A stretch of 64,000 nucleotides of DNA from Elysia chlorotica (taxonomy: Eukaryota; Mollusca; Gastropoda; Plakobranchidae): positions 33,423 to 97,422 of the forward strand of contig RQTK01000679.1 of NCBI GenBank assembly GCA_003991915.1, written 5' to 3'. Below the pieces are notes generated by a model. That model ran no database searches. It had not been told where the DNA came from and saw only the letters and a program-made list of their open reading frames with translations. Of the stretch, positions 24,464 through 45,279 are shown in pieces; position 1 is the first letter of the stretch, and the number at the start of each line of letters is the position of its first letter. The position numbers and the translations under genes were made by a program.

Positions 24464-27400
24464 TCTATTGAATTTTTACTTGCAAAATTGTGTTATACGA
24501 TGTTTTGCCATACAATTCATCTATTCACCTTAAGTCAATTCTCCCTGTGATCCTAGTATTTTTTTATTGAGTGTACGTTCCAATGAAAATATAGGCCAAC
24601 AAACCACTACAGCCATGAAGAGTTTCCCAAGTTGTTCAGGATAAATATTCTTTGTTAATTTTGTTTTTGTTTTTTTGTTTGATCATGACAAAGGATCAGT
24701 TTAATAAGATGTTTTAATGGAGAATGACGTTTTAAGTCTTTGTTGTGTTTTTTTTTTTATTCTTTCTTATGTTATTTTTCGCTGTTTTCATAAATTTAGA
24801 CCAGTTTTTATCATACAGTTTTTGGAGTACCGGTACTTAAAAAGAAAATTTTGTACTACTTTTTTATTTGTTGTTGTATGAAGAAATGTGAATTTTGCAG
24901 CAGGAATAAGTTGCCCATCTTCCTGTATGCATTTAAATGTAGATCTTCATATTTGTCTATCAATGCTTGAATCGTTATTCTTTTCTGAAAGCTAGTGACT
25001 TTTTATTGAATGATTCTACAGGATACTTTTTTTTTATGTTTTGCCCCACAAAATCAAAACTTTGACTCTTCATTCTTCATCTTCCGCAGTATTTGTTCAT
25101 TATGGATCAAATGCTTATTGCCCATAGATCAGTTTTAAAAGTGTTAATGAATTTAAAAACACCTGCTGAGACTTCAATCTTTGCCCTCATGCTTGCTTCC
25201 ATAGAATTTGGGCAATGTCTGATTCACTTGTTCCTGTGAGAGAAGAGAAGCAATGTTATATTTATCTATCACTAATCGGCAAACCAAAGCATCACAGCTA
25301 TATTTTCATTCACACTTCTTATGCAGGCTTTTGGTTTTCGCTTACATAATTGCTGTTGCGGATAAGCAACAACAGCTTTTTTCTAATATGGTTTTGTGGT
25401 AAAGATGTGCAAAGAAATGACCTTTCATAAGTGATCTTCGGTCTGGTTTTTGTAAAAACAGACTCATCCCAAATTTAAAAAAAAAAAAAGAACAAATGTA
25501 TTGAGCTTTGATTCCTCTTAGCCAAGTGCTTAGTCTATGAAGCAGTACATGTTGCACCTGTATTTCTATGGATATTGTTTCCTTTTGTCGGATAAAAAAT
25601 GCTTATATATATAATTTTTTTTTTTATTTGTCGTGTTGATATAGTTTGCTTTTAGTAAGTTTATTCGTAACTCAGGAGTACACTTGTTTTATAATGTATC
25701 AGTATGTTTATGAACATTTTTGCTGTAGGCCTTCGTTGCATTTCTGAGCTGTCTCTTTGTCTTTTATTATGACTAACTGTCATTCCATTAAATTATTTAT
25801 TGAGTGTTGGTGTTAGTTTTTTGCATTTATGTCAAAATAAGAACCATGCTCGATATTGTAAAGCTTCTTGTTTTCAAAGAAGGCCTATTCTTGATAAGTC
25901 TATTACATGCTATTAATGTTTTATCATTTTATACTTTCAAAGTGTATTTTTAAATTGATCCCAAAATTCTGCTATCTTTTTTAGCAAGCACATTGTTCCC
26001 TAGAATAAGTTATTGTTATTTTTTTGGCATGCGTAATGATCTCTCTTATTAAGTTATTGTTATTTTTATAAAGAGCAATGCCAGATGTAGACTATGCATT
26101 TACATTAAAATAACCAAGGAGGTTATGCTGATAAATACTATTTGTGAAGTCATCATACAAATGCTAGAATGATAAAAGTTGTCAGAAACATCTGAACATG
26201 CCCATGACAATGCAGTAAGATAAATGCCCTATTTAAAGTGTTTGATATAGACCTCCTTATTCAGTGCCATAGGCATATACAAATGTAAAGCTTTCATCAC
26301 ATCTCTTTTTTACTCACTTTAATCGACAATTTTTTCTACAAACTTCTCTCAATGGCTTTGATCACTGTTCATAAATCAATGAGCTGATCCATCAACATCT
26401 TGCACCATTAGTCACTTCATTTTAAACTCCTAATTTTTCCATTCACCTTTCTTGACCAAGATAGCTTTAAGCTTGTCAATTAAACCCTTCTTGATGGGAA
26501 ACCACATGTCACTTTAGGGACAAATTTTGCTTTGCAGTCTTTTAAGATTTGTTTATGATTTTTGAAAATGTGATTATTTAGGCAAAAATTGTTCTCAGTA
26601 TTAAAAAAGAATTGAGTGATTAGATACCTCAAGGATATTTTTTTTTTTAAAGAGAAAATGATAAAAATTTATATGGTATGTAACTCTTGTAAGGTATAGT
26701 TTGAATAAAATGGGAGTAGATCTAAAAACAAAATGAAGGTATTCATAACATATGATTTTAGTTTATTTTATACACCCTGCATTTTATTTCCATATTAAGT
26801 AATGTTTCAGTGGTTAGCTTCATTCTCTTATATAGTATTTTAAGGGAGAGAGAGGGGGGAGTCTTTTTTTCATATTACAAATGAACATCAAAACAACATT
26901 CTTAAGGGTTTACATGCACATCAACAAAAATTTCGGGAGGCAGGAAAGCTTAAAGGATTAAGTCTTGAAATTACCTCAATTTTTTTTTCTATGTGTTGGG
27001 TTAAAAATGCAATGACTTTTAAATGTTTATTTTTTTTCTTCCCTACATACTAAATCATATAATCCTTCAGAGATATATGTAATTGTATCTGCTGGATGAA
27101 ATTGGCTTTCCCGCTTTTTGCTAAAAGATCTGTTGAATTCAATTAATTAGTGATCTTGCCTTGCATATAAGATTTAACTCAAGGGCAAAAGTTTGGTAAT
27201 GCATTATTGGTTGCAGTTCATATTTCCCATATGCGAACTCATTCATACAGAAATTTAATTCGGACTGAAGAATATCTTTTATTGATTACGCTTAATAGTC
27301 TTTTTTTTTTTTTTATTAAAAATTAGCATGAAACTGAAGCATATGTGAGATTTCAGCTTTTGTAGTATTTTTTTTTTTACTTAACCTCTTGTTTATTCAA

Positions 27401-28808
27401 GGCTGATTTCTACAGTGTAACTAGACACTGTTCAAGAATGATACTGCTTCTCATCTCACTATGAATGATAAAAAATTAAAGATTCAGATCTTTAAAACAA
27501 ATTTTCCTTGATTTAGAAAAAAAAAAATTCAATATTTTCATTTATTCACAATTATGTCAAGACAATTGCAAAATATGTAGATTATTATAATGCAGTGACA
27601 TTTAACAATTTAGAAGCTGGTTTTCATCTTTAGTTTTTTCGCTGCTTTCACAAATCAAGGTTTGTTGATGTTAAATGAAATATAACTTGATCCTACATGA
27701 TGTCAGAAAAATACCCATTTTTTATCATTTTGAAAAAAAAAAAGAGTGTTTTTTTTTCATAAAAGAGTGTTGGTTAAATGCAGGTCTATTGATAACAAAT
27801 TGGTTCCTTTTTGTTTTGACAGTAAGGCATCTAAAGGTAGGATTGTGGATTTTTTATGCCATATGCAAATTGTTTAATATTGTCCCTAAATATTGCTCTA
27901 TGTGTTACTAATATCACCCTCGTCATTACTTTCTCAAACATAATTTTCTTTATTTTGGAATAAAAGGTTTTTGATTTTGCAGTACAACTCGGATTCAACA
28001 AACCAGCTCATTAATTTTCAATAGTTCGTTGAATGCATGGTTCATTGAAGCCATGTGTGGCTTGCTGCTCCCAATATCCTACCTCCATTATATGATTGTA
28101 TTTAGATTGTGTTGAACCAAACTCTTTCTCTTACACAAACAAACACTTCTCATGTTTTAAATTGTCTGCTTTAACTCTAGATTGCTTTGCCATTTATTTC
28201 TGTCAAACTCACTTGAATTGTGCGTAATATAATCTCATCCACATTTTTCTTTCTTTTGTACTGGTTTGAAATGAAAGTAAGCCAGTAAATTATTATTGAA
28301 AAGGAGGTACCATAAGCACAGATTTGTTTTTGTTAGGGGAACAAGACTATATTCCCTTGCTCAAGAACTCAGTCTATTCATGCTCGATTTTTTCAATATC
28401 TGTTTGTGTGAGTCACTTTTGAACATCTTATGTCAAAGATTTATAGGGTTACCCTTGACCTTAGACCTTTTCCATCCAATTCTTTTCTACATCCTGTGAA
28501 ATGTCAAAAAAGTTTTAATATGCTTTTAATGGTTTTAATGTTTGTAAAACTTGTTCTATGTATATGATAAAGATGAACACTTACGTATCACTGCATCGAT
28601 TTGTTTCTTCTTTGACTTGGCTTTGGTCATGGCATCATGATATCACTGTTAATAGAATTTTGCCTTATGCGGTTTTGTCATTTGTGTTATTATCCCAAGT
28701 GCCTGTGGACTATAACACTTCTTGGGCTGATAAGTCTTAGCAAAGAAATGCACTCCTTTCGCTTTAACTTTTGTTTGTTTTTCTAGATTTTGTCTGTGCT
28801 TGTTTGTT
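24464..28808. other. AT-rich 3' flank and intergenic DNA
   Basis: Probably includes the 3' UTR of the HtrL-like gene. Many T and A runs and short open frames without family features. No further gene or mobile element recognised. Confidence 0.5.
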
Positions 28809-28958
28809 GCAAACGTTTAAGGAGAGAAATGGTATGAGTGTTTAAAAATGGTGTTAACAACAGCCAGTGTGCTGTTCTAATCAGTGTGAACGTCAGAACT
28901 ACGAATGGAACAGGTTTTGTGGACTCATCAATCATCATCATCATCATCGGTATTTTGA

Positions 28959-29840
28959 TTAACGTGCAGGTACTGGGGCAACATCCACATCAGTGGACCC
29001 CCTTCCAGGTAGCTGGCTTGCTGCACGCATGGCTGATCTCACACCAGATCTCCAGGTGTTTCTGTCATGAGGGTCAGTTGTTGAGAGTTTCCAGTCTTTC
29101 CGATCCCTCTCTGTCACCTGCTTCCATGTCATTCTGGGTCTCCCTTTTCCACGACTTCCTGTTACTTGCATGTCCAATGCTGTCTTGATAGCTCCGCTTG
29201 ACCGTTCCACGTGGCCATACCACCGGAGTCTTCTCTCCTTCAGAATGAGGTTCAGGTCCTCAAGGCCAAGAAGCGTCAATAGCTCATTTGACCTAGTGGT
29301 GGCCACATCTTCTGGCTTCACATTGCAGATCTGTCTTATCATTGCCCTGTCGTTTCTCTGCAGGCGTTGAAGGTTTGGCTTGGTCAAGGGCCATGTCTCG
29401 CTAGCATGGAGCATTGCACTCCGCACACAAGTGCTGTACACATGACCCCGCGTCTTGTATGAGAGGTGGCGAGACAAAAGAACTGGTAGTAGTTCTTTAA
29501 ACTTCTTCCAAGCTGTCTTCACACGTGTTGTGGTTGCAAGGTCACAGCCACCAGCTGCCGAGAGCATATCTCCCAGGTAGCAGAAAGAAGCTACGACATC
29601 CAGCTTGTCGGATCCCACCTGGACTTCACTCTGTGGTCTGCCATCGATTGGTCTCGCAGTTCCCTGGCATCGACTGCACTGGAAATCTGAGTCCTTCGTC
29701 AGGCGTTTCAGCCCGCTGCATTTCTTGTGTACCCACTTCTTGCAGCCTTTGCAGAAAATGCTGTTGCTACCTACACCAGTGCAGCAGACAGCACAGGGAA
29801 CTCGCCTGAGTTCTGGAGAAGATCCAGGTTATTACCGCAG
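28959..29840 (-). pseudogene. LINE ORF2 C-terminal part: Cys-rich module plus RT C-terminal domain
   Basis: The main open frame (28959-29618) starts within SDKLDVVASFCYLGDMLSA and includes ASETWPL, LRWYGHVER and SRGKGRPRMTW, the order seen in RTE-type elements. Upstream (29620-29790, reached by a frameshift) is a zinc-ligand-rich stretch with CCAVCCTGVGSNSIFCKGC, KKWVHKKCSG and DFQCSRC. Before that is DLRVNARKTKIMICG, from the region after the catalytic aspartates. Not functional. Confidence 0.85.
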
Positions 29841-29871
29841 ATCATGATCTTGGTCTTCCTTGCATTCACTC

Positions 29872-30233
29872 TCAGATCCGTCTTTTAAAGAAGAATGGAT
29901 GAACCAGTGGGCAAGGGGGACAACCGGTAGAATTGTGTACAAGCACGTCACCTACCCGGACCTGACTCCGTGCATTTGCATACATGCCCTGGACCAGACG
30001 CACAGTCCACTCCTCTACACCAAGTTTCCTCAGTGCCCACCAGATGACTTTCCTAGGGACTCGATCGAATGCTTTCTCCAGGTCCACAAAAGCCATGTAA
30101 AGTCTTTTGTTGGCTGCTAGGTATTTCTCCTGCAGTTGTCTGACAACGAAGATTGCATCTGTTGTGCCCCTGCCTGGGACGAAGCCAAACTGGGACTCGT
30201 CGATCGACACCACCTGTCTAATGAGGCTTGTTT
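29872..30233 (-). pseudogene. LINE reverse transcriptase fragment, catalytic YxDD segment deleted
   Basis: Minus-strand frame with ESQFGFVPGRGTTDAIFVVR, YMAFVDLEKAFDRVPR and LVQGMYANARSQVRVG, which are RT fingers/palm motifs including the first catalytic Asp in FVDLEKAFD. It then breaks, and the following segment resumes beyond the YxDD box, so the core of the palm is missing. It is cut at its 5' side by the flanking direct repeat at 30234. Confidence 0.88.
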
Positions 30234-30304
30234 GCAAACGTTTAAGGAGAGAAATGGTATGAGTGTTTAAAAATGGTGTTAACAACAGCCAGTGTGCTGT
30301 TCTA

Positions 30305-30602
30305 ATCAGTGTGAACGTCAGAACTACGAATGGAACAGGTTTTGTGGACTCACAAATTTGTATGCCTCTTGTCATAATGGTAAACAAATTAAAAGTTAAA
30401 TATAGCACATGGATACTTTAAATTTTAATTATATTGTTGACTATGCACTTCTAAATCAATGTGGACGTCAGAACTACAAATGGAACAGGTTTTGTGGAGT
30501 CACAAATTTGTATGCCTCTTGTCATAACTGTAAACAAATTCAAAGTTAATTATAGCACATGGATACTTTAATTATATTGTTGACTATGCACTTCTACATT
30601 CT
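30305..30602. repeat. Diverged ~150-bp tandem duplication
   Basis: The unit beginning ATCAGTGTGAACGTCAGAAC at 30305 repeats at 30455 as ATCAATGTGGACGTCAGAAC. Both run on through CACAAATTTGTATGCCTCTT, CACATGGATACTTTAA and GACTATGCACTTCTA. The older first unit supplies part of the LINE-flanking duplication. Confidence 0.85.
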
Positions 30603-33600
30603 AGCAGGATAATACTGTAACTGTCATTTGCAAATTGTTATGATCCTCGTGAGTCTTAGAGTCAGTGAAGATGCACAGTGTCATGTTTGGACAATTCTGA
30701 ATTGTCACAAAAATGCTGTGATTCCTTATAAGGTGGAGACAAGCCATTTCACAATTCTAATGAATTTAATATAGTTTCAATGTAAACTAAAACTTTATAT
30801 TTACATGCTGTTTATAGAATTCTATATACCATCTAAAAAGTTTTTTTTTCAAAAGAGAAAGAAAGAAAGAAAGAGTAGCTGGTTTACCAAATGCAATCAA
30901 TCTTAATACCTGTAATTTGTCATAGAAATTAATATTGCAATGCTGTTTAAAGCTAAAGAAAAAATTTATACCAATTTAAGGCAGATTTTGAACTAAGGCA
31001 AGCTTCTTGACTTAAATAAGGAGAATAAATTGAAAGGCTTTATTGTGACATTAGAAGTAATAGCTCTTCACAATTTTTGTCCTTGTTTCAGTGTGGGGAA
31101 TATCTTAGCTGTAATTTATATAATCAAAAATTGAGAGACATTAAGAAATAATAATTTCAACATGATTATTGATACATGTAGTTTTACAATGCTTTAGATT
31201 TTAGATAAGTTTTTTTTTTCTGTAATGATCATCTAAACCAAGCAGTACAATTTTTATTTTCTTTAAACTCCTACTTGTAGCTGATAAATGTATTTTCCAA
31301 GTTTCACCTCCACATGGCCCATTTTAAGAAACCTAATACTAGTAAGCAAATGTTTCTCTTTAAAATACATGCATGTATTGCTGATAGTGTCATACTAAGA
31401 TCTTTTCATGGAAATAATGAATTCTATTGCATCTATTGTCATCCTCATTTGTTCATTCAGGGGAAACAGTTTTGTCTCTGTTAACTTAAAGTCTTTTTAG
31501 GAACTGTGACAATCATCTGTCAGGTATATTAGTGTCGTAATATTTTTTTCTTTGTGTCTCATGAAATGAGGTAGTCCATGTACCTTCTCGTGATGCACTA
31601 GCAGTATATTTTCACCACAAGGATGTTAAGAATTTATGTTTTTAACTTATTTGGTAGCTCTTAGTCATAAGTTAAAAGTTTTGGAGTGCTCCACCCAAAT
31701 AAGACAGGTTTTCTATCAAGCATTTCAACAAAGGCCTGTATCCTACATGCAAAGTTCCTTCTGTTCACCATGAAATAATACACAAAGTTCTCACTCAATA
31801 TGGAGCTATTTACATTTGCAATGTATACAGATACAGATACAAAAATGTACATAGTAATTAGATTTCATGTAGCTCTTTTTTTATTTGTTTTGTTTGTTTG
31901 TTTGTCTTTCATCCAGAAGTCCAATCATACATGTCTCTTTTAGAGGTAATGTTACATTGTTTTTTTGTTTGTCAGTATGGAGATAAAAATATGTAGTTTG
32001 TCTGTTTGAAAAAGTAAAACATTTTGTTTATGTGGATTGCTAGTCATGCTCTCTATTATGAGTGTGCGCTTTTAGATATTTAATTCAGCAATAAGTGATG
32101 AATTTGACTGAATGACAAAGGTTGTGAATAATTATATTAATACAATTTTTTTTTTTATTGCAATGTTTATTAAGCCAGAGTGTGGTAGAGCTTTGCTTTG
32201 AATTATGCATTATTACATGTATCAATCTTTTGGATTGTCTTGATTATTGCGCTACTTATTGAGATTTAATTTGTTAAGATACTCGTGTGCAAAAATCATC
32301 AAAATGTTATAGGTGTGTTGGGTGCAAGGATGTGCTTTGAAGAACAAAAAAAGGTTATATAATATTTATACTTCCTCGATGTATGAAAGAACAGGTTTTA
32401 TTTTTTATTATTTTTTTTTTAATGTCAAAGAGAGTTTGAACAATGATAAATGCTTCTGTTTGTTCAATCGCCAGATGACCTTAACATAAAAATAGTAAAA
32501 CAAATCAGAATCCATTGTTGGCATGTTATTGTAATTGGAAGTGGCTTTGATTTTGTATGACTTTGTCAATGCTATGCTTAAATGAAAGCAAAAAAAGTAT
32601 GAGGTTTCCAGTTTCTCTCCGACTCCAAGGTAGACAGAAAGTTGATTTAATGGTAAAGACAACAAAGTCATGCAGGGATGCCACTTTTCCAAAATTCCGG
32701 AAATATAATCTGGGTCAGGATTCTCCGAAAATCTTTCGGAGTCTGTGTCTGTAAAACATTTTTCCTGAAAAAACAAAAAAACAAACCCGTAGCTACGTGC
32801 CGTTCAGCCTTCCTTACTTGCACTTAGCCTAGATCCACAGTCACAAAGACCATCAATTTTTTGTTTTTTTTTCAACTGGCCTGTAAATGAGTCAATGTCT
32901 GAACTCAACAAACAGTTAACCGGAGATTTTCGATGTCACACCTCGCATACTTTGGCGTAATTTTAAAAGTAAAAATTATGTTTTCTTCTTCCGAAAAACG
33001 CGCCCTCTGGACAACTCTACCTCTTATAGCAAAACAATGTTCCTGATTATTATACAGCTTCGATTAATTCTGTAACTAAAACCTGAGCAGAAAAAGAAAT
33101 TAACTCAAGTTTTGCAAACAGGAAAAAGGAAAGCATAGAACAATATTTATTTACATGAAATGTCTTCTCATTGTTTATTAAATTTGCATACTATTTTTTT
33201 ATCGTCATTTGCACTGTATTTAATTTCATTCGGGTTAGATTTCAACCTCTAGTTTATCTGATAGGCATTGTTTATTCTTTCCAATAATACCGATCTGTCC
33301 ATCTTTATCCAGTCCTCGACGTCTTTCCGACAAATTGATTCCTGCTACACACATCTGACCCAAATCTGTTGACTATTATTTTAACGACAGAAACTCAGCA
33401 AAACCACTCTAATTATGTTAGGGAATTATCATGCACTCTATTCAGCTAGCTTTTATATATATTAAAAAAACTGTCTAGATCTTAATGTAGCTACGGCTAG
33501 ATCAAAATATTTTTAATATGACATTGTATCGGACGATTAGCACGTTCTGCTTGTGATACAGTTTAATTCTAAATTCATTCAATCAAAGTCTAGATTTAGA

Positions 33601-34119
33601 TTTCTGCTAAGAACATTTGGTCTGATATTTGCATGTCTTGCTCCAATGTTTTGTTCAAGAGAAACAACTACATGTATGCTTTTTACCCTTCTGCACAGAT
33701 CAAATTTTACCGAAATTCTGATTAAGGAAAATAGAACAGATGTAGAAAACTAGAATATAAATAAACCCTGAGGCAGATTTATATACATAACAAAAAATTT
33801 AATCTATAGGTCTAAATGAAACTGGCAAAGAAGAAAATCCGCCATACATAATGTTCACTGGTAAATCATGAAATGTCTGTTATATCCAATAAAAGTACAT
33901 GTTATACATCTATTTCCTTTAATAAAATAATGTAATAATTTAAAATGATTTATCACCTCAGTGACCTTCTCAGAGCATCTCTAGGCATATGAAGATCTTG
34001 AAAACTTTCAGCCACATAGGGGTGCAATGACAATTTACTGTTCTTTAGCATTTGGTAACACCAAACTCTTTAAGTTAAGAAATATATCTTTATTATCTTT
34101 GTTGTTGTTTTTTTTTATT

Positions 34120-34186
<67 letters not shown>

Positions 34187-35025
34187 TTTTTTTTTTTTTT
34201 GAGTGATTATCAGTAGGATTCTTGTCAGTCTTATCCAGGGGAAAGTAAAATTTGTCTTCTTTTTATATGCACATACAGATGAATTCAAGATGGTGCAAGA
34301 TTATATGAAGAGTTATTCAAATATATATGCTGGTACTATTTTCAATGCAATCAAGGGTCCCACTGTGCTCAACCAAGTACTCAAATAATTTCTGTGAAGA
34401 GAACAAAAAATGTAAAAGATGAATGAGCCATTATAAATAACAACAAAAAAAGATATGAAACATCTTAAATATTCTGTCCTTAAAACATTTGAAAGTTATT
34501 TGAAAATGTAAATGCTCCCATTTAGGTCTTTGAGCTAGGTTAATAGATTGTTAAAATGTTACCAAAAGTTGAAAAGCGGGAATGATCAAATGTAGAGTAA
34601 AAACTTGCATAGGTGTTTGCTCGTAAAAAAGACCTCTGCTTTGTTAAAAAAGAACACTATTGTTAAATCTTCAAACTGTAGGGAAATTTCGTCTACCCGT
34701 GTAGGGGTTATCCTAATCTTCCCTTCAAAAATTGAAAGTGAACAAATAATTATTTCCAGAAAGGAGGCAAAGAGGGTGGTTGGTGGATACAAGACTTGCA
34801 GTGCTGTTTAAAAGTGTTAAGCTTCGCCCATTGATTTTGATATTGGAGGTTCCAGTATATCAGTTATTTAATGCCTGAACTCACAAACAGTTCAAATTTC
34901 AGCTTACATGATGCCCTTGTTTCGGAATTATTTGGCAAACCTAGTGGATGTAAAAATGATCATAGATTTCTATAGGCTGTGAACATACTTTGAGCTCTTT
35001 CTTAAGATAAATCTATATATATATA
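30603..35025. other. AT-rich intergenic DNA downstream of ATG10
   Basis: No gene or recognisable element body. Open frames up to 122 codons (32408-32776 minus) lack family features. A poly-T tract lies at 34123-34200. Confidence 0.5.
34123..34200. repeat. Poly-T tract, 78 bp with one G
   Basis: T throughout except G at 34186. It could be an inverted poly-A tail of a retroposon, but the flank shows no body I can name. Confidence 0.9.
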
Positions 35026-41714
<6,689 letters not shown>

Positions 41715-41774
41715 GCATCGCTCCCTGGTCCGCTGCGCTTTGCTTTGTCTCCTGTAGCCGCTCACCCTCTGCTT

Positions 41775-41794
41775 GGGGGGGGGGGGGGGGGGGG
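41775..41794. repeat. G20 tract upstream of ATG10 start
   Basis: Uninterrupted G run about 60 bp upstream of the ATG10 ATG, on the non-coding strand for ATG10, so the transcript would carry C20 if transcription starts beyond it. Confidence 0.9.
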
Positions 41795-42195
41795 AGAAAC
41801 AAAAGTACACTGTATATGTACTGCTTAGTGCTTACGCATTTTATGATAGTTCCTCTGTTCCTGGATAGATCGGAGAAATAGCCAGGAAATTAATGGTAGG
41901 ACTAGGAGAAACAAAAACGCCACATAAGACACAGGAAAATGGGGAAAGGACATGGAAAAAAGAACTGATAGTTCCTCCGTTCCTTGATAACTCGGAGATA
42001 TCGTCAATAAATTATTCCTTGAAACAAAACACCACAAAAACCGGTGGAAAATGGGGACATGACATCGAAAAATTAAAGTGAGAGTTAACGCTGACTTACT
42101 ATGTAACGCTTTGAATGATGCATTGAAAAGTAACGTCAACATCCAAAGATTAATAGAAAGACCGTGACTGATAATCAAAGCACTTGTGTTTGTTC

Positions 42196-42196
42196 G

Positions 42197-42260
<64 letters not shown>
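42196..42260. repeat. (GTT)n triplet repeat
   Basis: About 21 pure GTT units. On the minus strand it reads as poly-Gln CAA in a false open frame. Confidence 0.95.
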
Positions 42261-42464
42261 ATTTTTTCAAGATAACAAGTTAAAACTGGTTGCTCAGATT
42301 GACCTTGAATATTATTCAATACAGGTTCATGGATACTAAGTGTAATACGTTTGACACGTTGTGTTGAAGTTGGATGGCTATCCTCCTTCGCAAGCTTTGG
42401 TTACGGTGTAAAGCACAGGTGCCCTAAGAACATTTTACTACCACTACTACTACTATTACTACAA

Positions 42465-42672
<208 letters not shown>

Positions 42673-43329
42673 CAAACTACATGTTCTAGCATTCGTCATT
42701 TCCTTCCCCACCTGTCCTTTTCCTCTTTATTATAAAAGATCTCGCCTAACCGATATTGCAGTATCTAATTTATAGGCTCTTATGCAATCGAATTGACCTT
42801 TGAATCCTTTTTTGTGTGTGCGCACAATTATACTAATGTCTGTCGTCTTGTCTGCCTCTATTTCCCACTCTCCTTTTTAAAAGTTTTTTCCCGGCCCCTT
42901 CGTCAACACCGATTGATTCCGACCGAATCGCCGAAACGAGTACAAATATATAGGCCGATGTACCAGTACCTCGAAGCTCAGGGTGATCGCACAGACGCGG
43001 GAAAGAAACAAGAGTCCCTTGTAAAGCTTAGATCACTTTACAGTGTGCGCGAAATATAGGGGTTTATGCTGAGTAGAAATAATAATTTTAACAATTATAC
43101 ATATATGTTCACATTCTAGAAAAAAAGAGTCATTTATAATTCTTGTAAGAAGGAGATGCGAAAAAGAATATCTTAATCTTAACAATTTAAAAACCATGTT
43201 TAAAAGTAATATCGCACAAAAAAGGGAAATTGGGAAGGAAAAATGTGAAAAAGACAACTTATACTTCATCTAATATATTATTATAGAAATCGCAAACTTG
43301 AGGGGTAGGGGGATTTTTTTTTTTAATTT

Positions 43330-43345
43330 GGGGGGGGGGGGGGGG
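43330..43345. repeat. G16 tract
   Basis: G run following a T run in the divergent region. Confidence 0.85.
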
Positions 43346-43684
43346 AGGCAAAGGAAAAACATCATATCAAACTTGAAGAATAAATAAATACATGTAAATA
43401 CATATATTATGCAATGAGATGCCTACGTGCACTCAAAATTTAATACGTATACATCTATTTAATTTCTTTAAAATGTACATGTAACATAATCTACATGCTG
43501 ACTGAAATACGACGGGTTTGTGATACACAATGTACAGACAGCATAAAAGAAGAAGACAGAGAGGTCAGGGGGGAAAGGATAGAAAGACGCGGCATTTGAG
43601 TTATGAAATAATGTTGAAATGTGGAAAAAGACAACACACCGACGAGAACATGAAAAAAAGACATATATATGCATAATAAATAGA

Positions 43685-43689
<5 letters not shown>

Positions 43690-43747
<58 letters not shown>
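43690..43747. repeat. (GA)n microsatellite
   Basis: Pure GA run of about 57 bp. Confidence 0.95.
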
Positions 43748-43750
<3 letters not shown>

Positions 43751-43892
43751 CAGAGAGGGAAGAGAAAAATGAGAGAGTGAAAAACAAGACAGAATGGGGA
43801 GAGATGGAAAGAGGGAAGGTAGAATGAGAAATGTTAGAGACAACAACAAATTATTTTAGAGATTTGAGAGAGAGAAAGCAAGAGAGAGGAGA

Positions 43893-43898
<6 letters not shown>

Positions 43899-43958
<60 letters not shown>
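43899..43958. repeat. (GA)n microsatellite
   Basis: Pure GA run followed by a CACCCACACAGAGAAAGAGAG segment of which a variant recurs near 44058. Confidence 0.95.
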
Positions 43959-43962
<4 letters not shown>

Positions 43963-44119
43963 CACACAGAGAAAGAGAGTAAAATAAACAAAGAGAAAAA
44001 GAGGAGTGAGATAGAGTGAGAAAGAGAGCGAGAGAGAGAGAAAGAGAAGAGAGAGAGACACACACTCAAAGAGAAAGAGAGCAAATAAACATACTTACAA
44101 AGAGAAAGAGAGGAGAGAG

Positions 44120-44193
<74 letters not shown>

Positions 44194-44197
44194 GGGG
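44120..44197. repeat. (GA)n followed by a G tract
   Basis: About 63 bp of GA and then about 15 G. Together with the two preceding GA runs it suggests local duplication of a GA-bearing unit. Confidence 0.95.
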
Positions 44198-45279
44198 TGT
44201 GTTTTGGGGACAAACGAGGGGAGAGGGGAGAGGGAGGGAGGGGGGGGGAGGGGTTTCGCGATTATTTTGGCCTAATAACTTACAGTTCGAGCAACAGGGA
44301 ACGATGGATGGATAGAAATGAAGAGTAGGGAAGGGAGAGGCGGTGCGGTGGAGGGGCACTCCAGGACGCGCGGTAGGCAAGCCGAGCAGACGATGGAAAC
44401 AGCTAAACCCCCACATTCATCGTATAGTTACTGTTGTACAGTTACGAAGACCAGGCAGCACCGTCCGAAAAGGAAGGGGTAAAAAAAAAAGATAAAGAGA
44501 GAGAACACCCTAAGCACCCCTACAAGTGGACTCGCCCAACTCCGACCTGTCTCGCAGCATTTCGGAAACTATTGAGCAAAATCTCGAGGAATATAGGTCA
44601 TAGCTACAGATAAGTGTATACTATTATTGAAATCTGCACCAGTAGCAAATACTCTTTTATTTTTATCTTTACTTTCATCAACACTGTTATCTAAATTGCG
44701 GAATGCACAACATTTTAAAACAATAAGTATGAATGGGCGATGAAAGTAACTTTGCATGTGAATTGTGTGATTTCACTATCTTCGGTGTATGTGGTGTACA
44801 CGTACCCTCACATCTAGCTAATAGCTATGTATGCACTGACATGTCGTTGCTTTATAAAAACTGTTTATACCAATGCTTAGTAAAAGAACGCATAGGATAG
44901 CCGATGTTGTTGAAAATAAGGGCTCGACAGTACCATCTCCCCTATCCCTCTCAAAAACTTTGCTTATTCAAAAACAATAGCATTATTACTATGTATTTTT
45001 TTTTAAGGCCAATGAACATTAAGATTTAAGAGGGCTCCTAAAATTAAAACTAAAATACCTTGGGGGGAAACAAAAAAAAATAACAACAGAAAGTCTGATG
45101 TGCGACATCTAACGGAAAGAGACTACAAACAATCGGTGGTAGGCAAAACAATTTTTTTTTAACAACAGATCTGATCAAACTAGATAACTGGCAAGTCGCC
45201 AACGTGTCTTTGTCGCCAAACTATGCGAGGCGGGTGAAAAATCGGTCTCGCAGCATTCCAATTATGCTATTTTGGTCGA

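Larger units (their letters stand above)
28809..30352 (-). mobile_element. 5'-truncated RTE-type LINE inside 119-bp direct repeats
   Basis: Direct repeats at 28809-28927 and 30234-30352 appear identical over 119 bp. The 1.3 kb between them reads on the minus strand as a LINE. It starts inside the reverse transcriptase, passes a Cys-rich module and a C-terminal domain, and ends at the left in a short GAT repeat next to the repeat copy. Non-LTR elements insert with the 3' tail against the duplicated target, and RTE-clade elements are known for long, variable duplications, so this fits one insertion event. Confidence 0.88.

Noticed and set aside
32408..32776. 122-codon minus-strand open frame
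   Set aside because: Low-complexity Lys/Phe-rich C-terminus from AT-rich DNA and no family resemblance.
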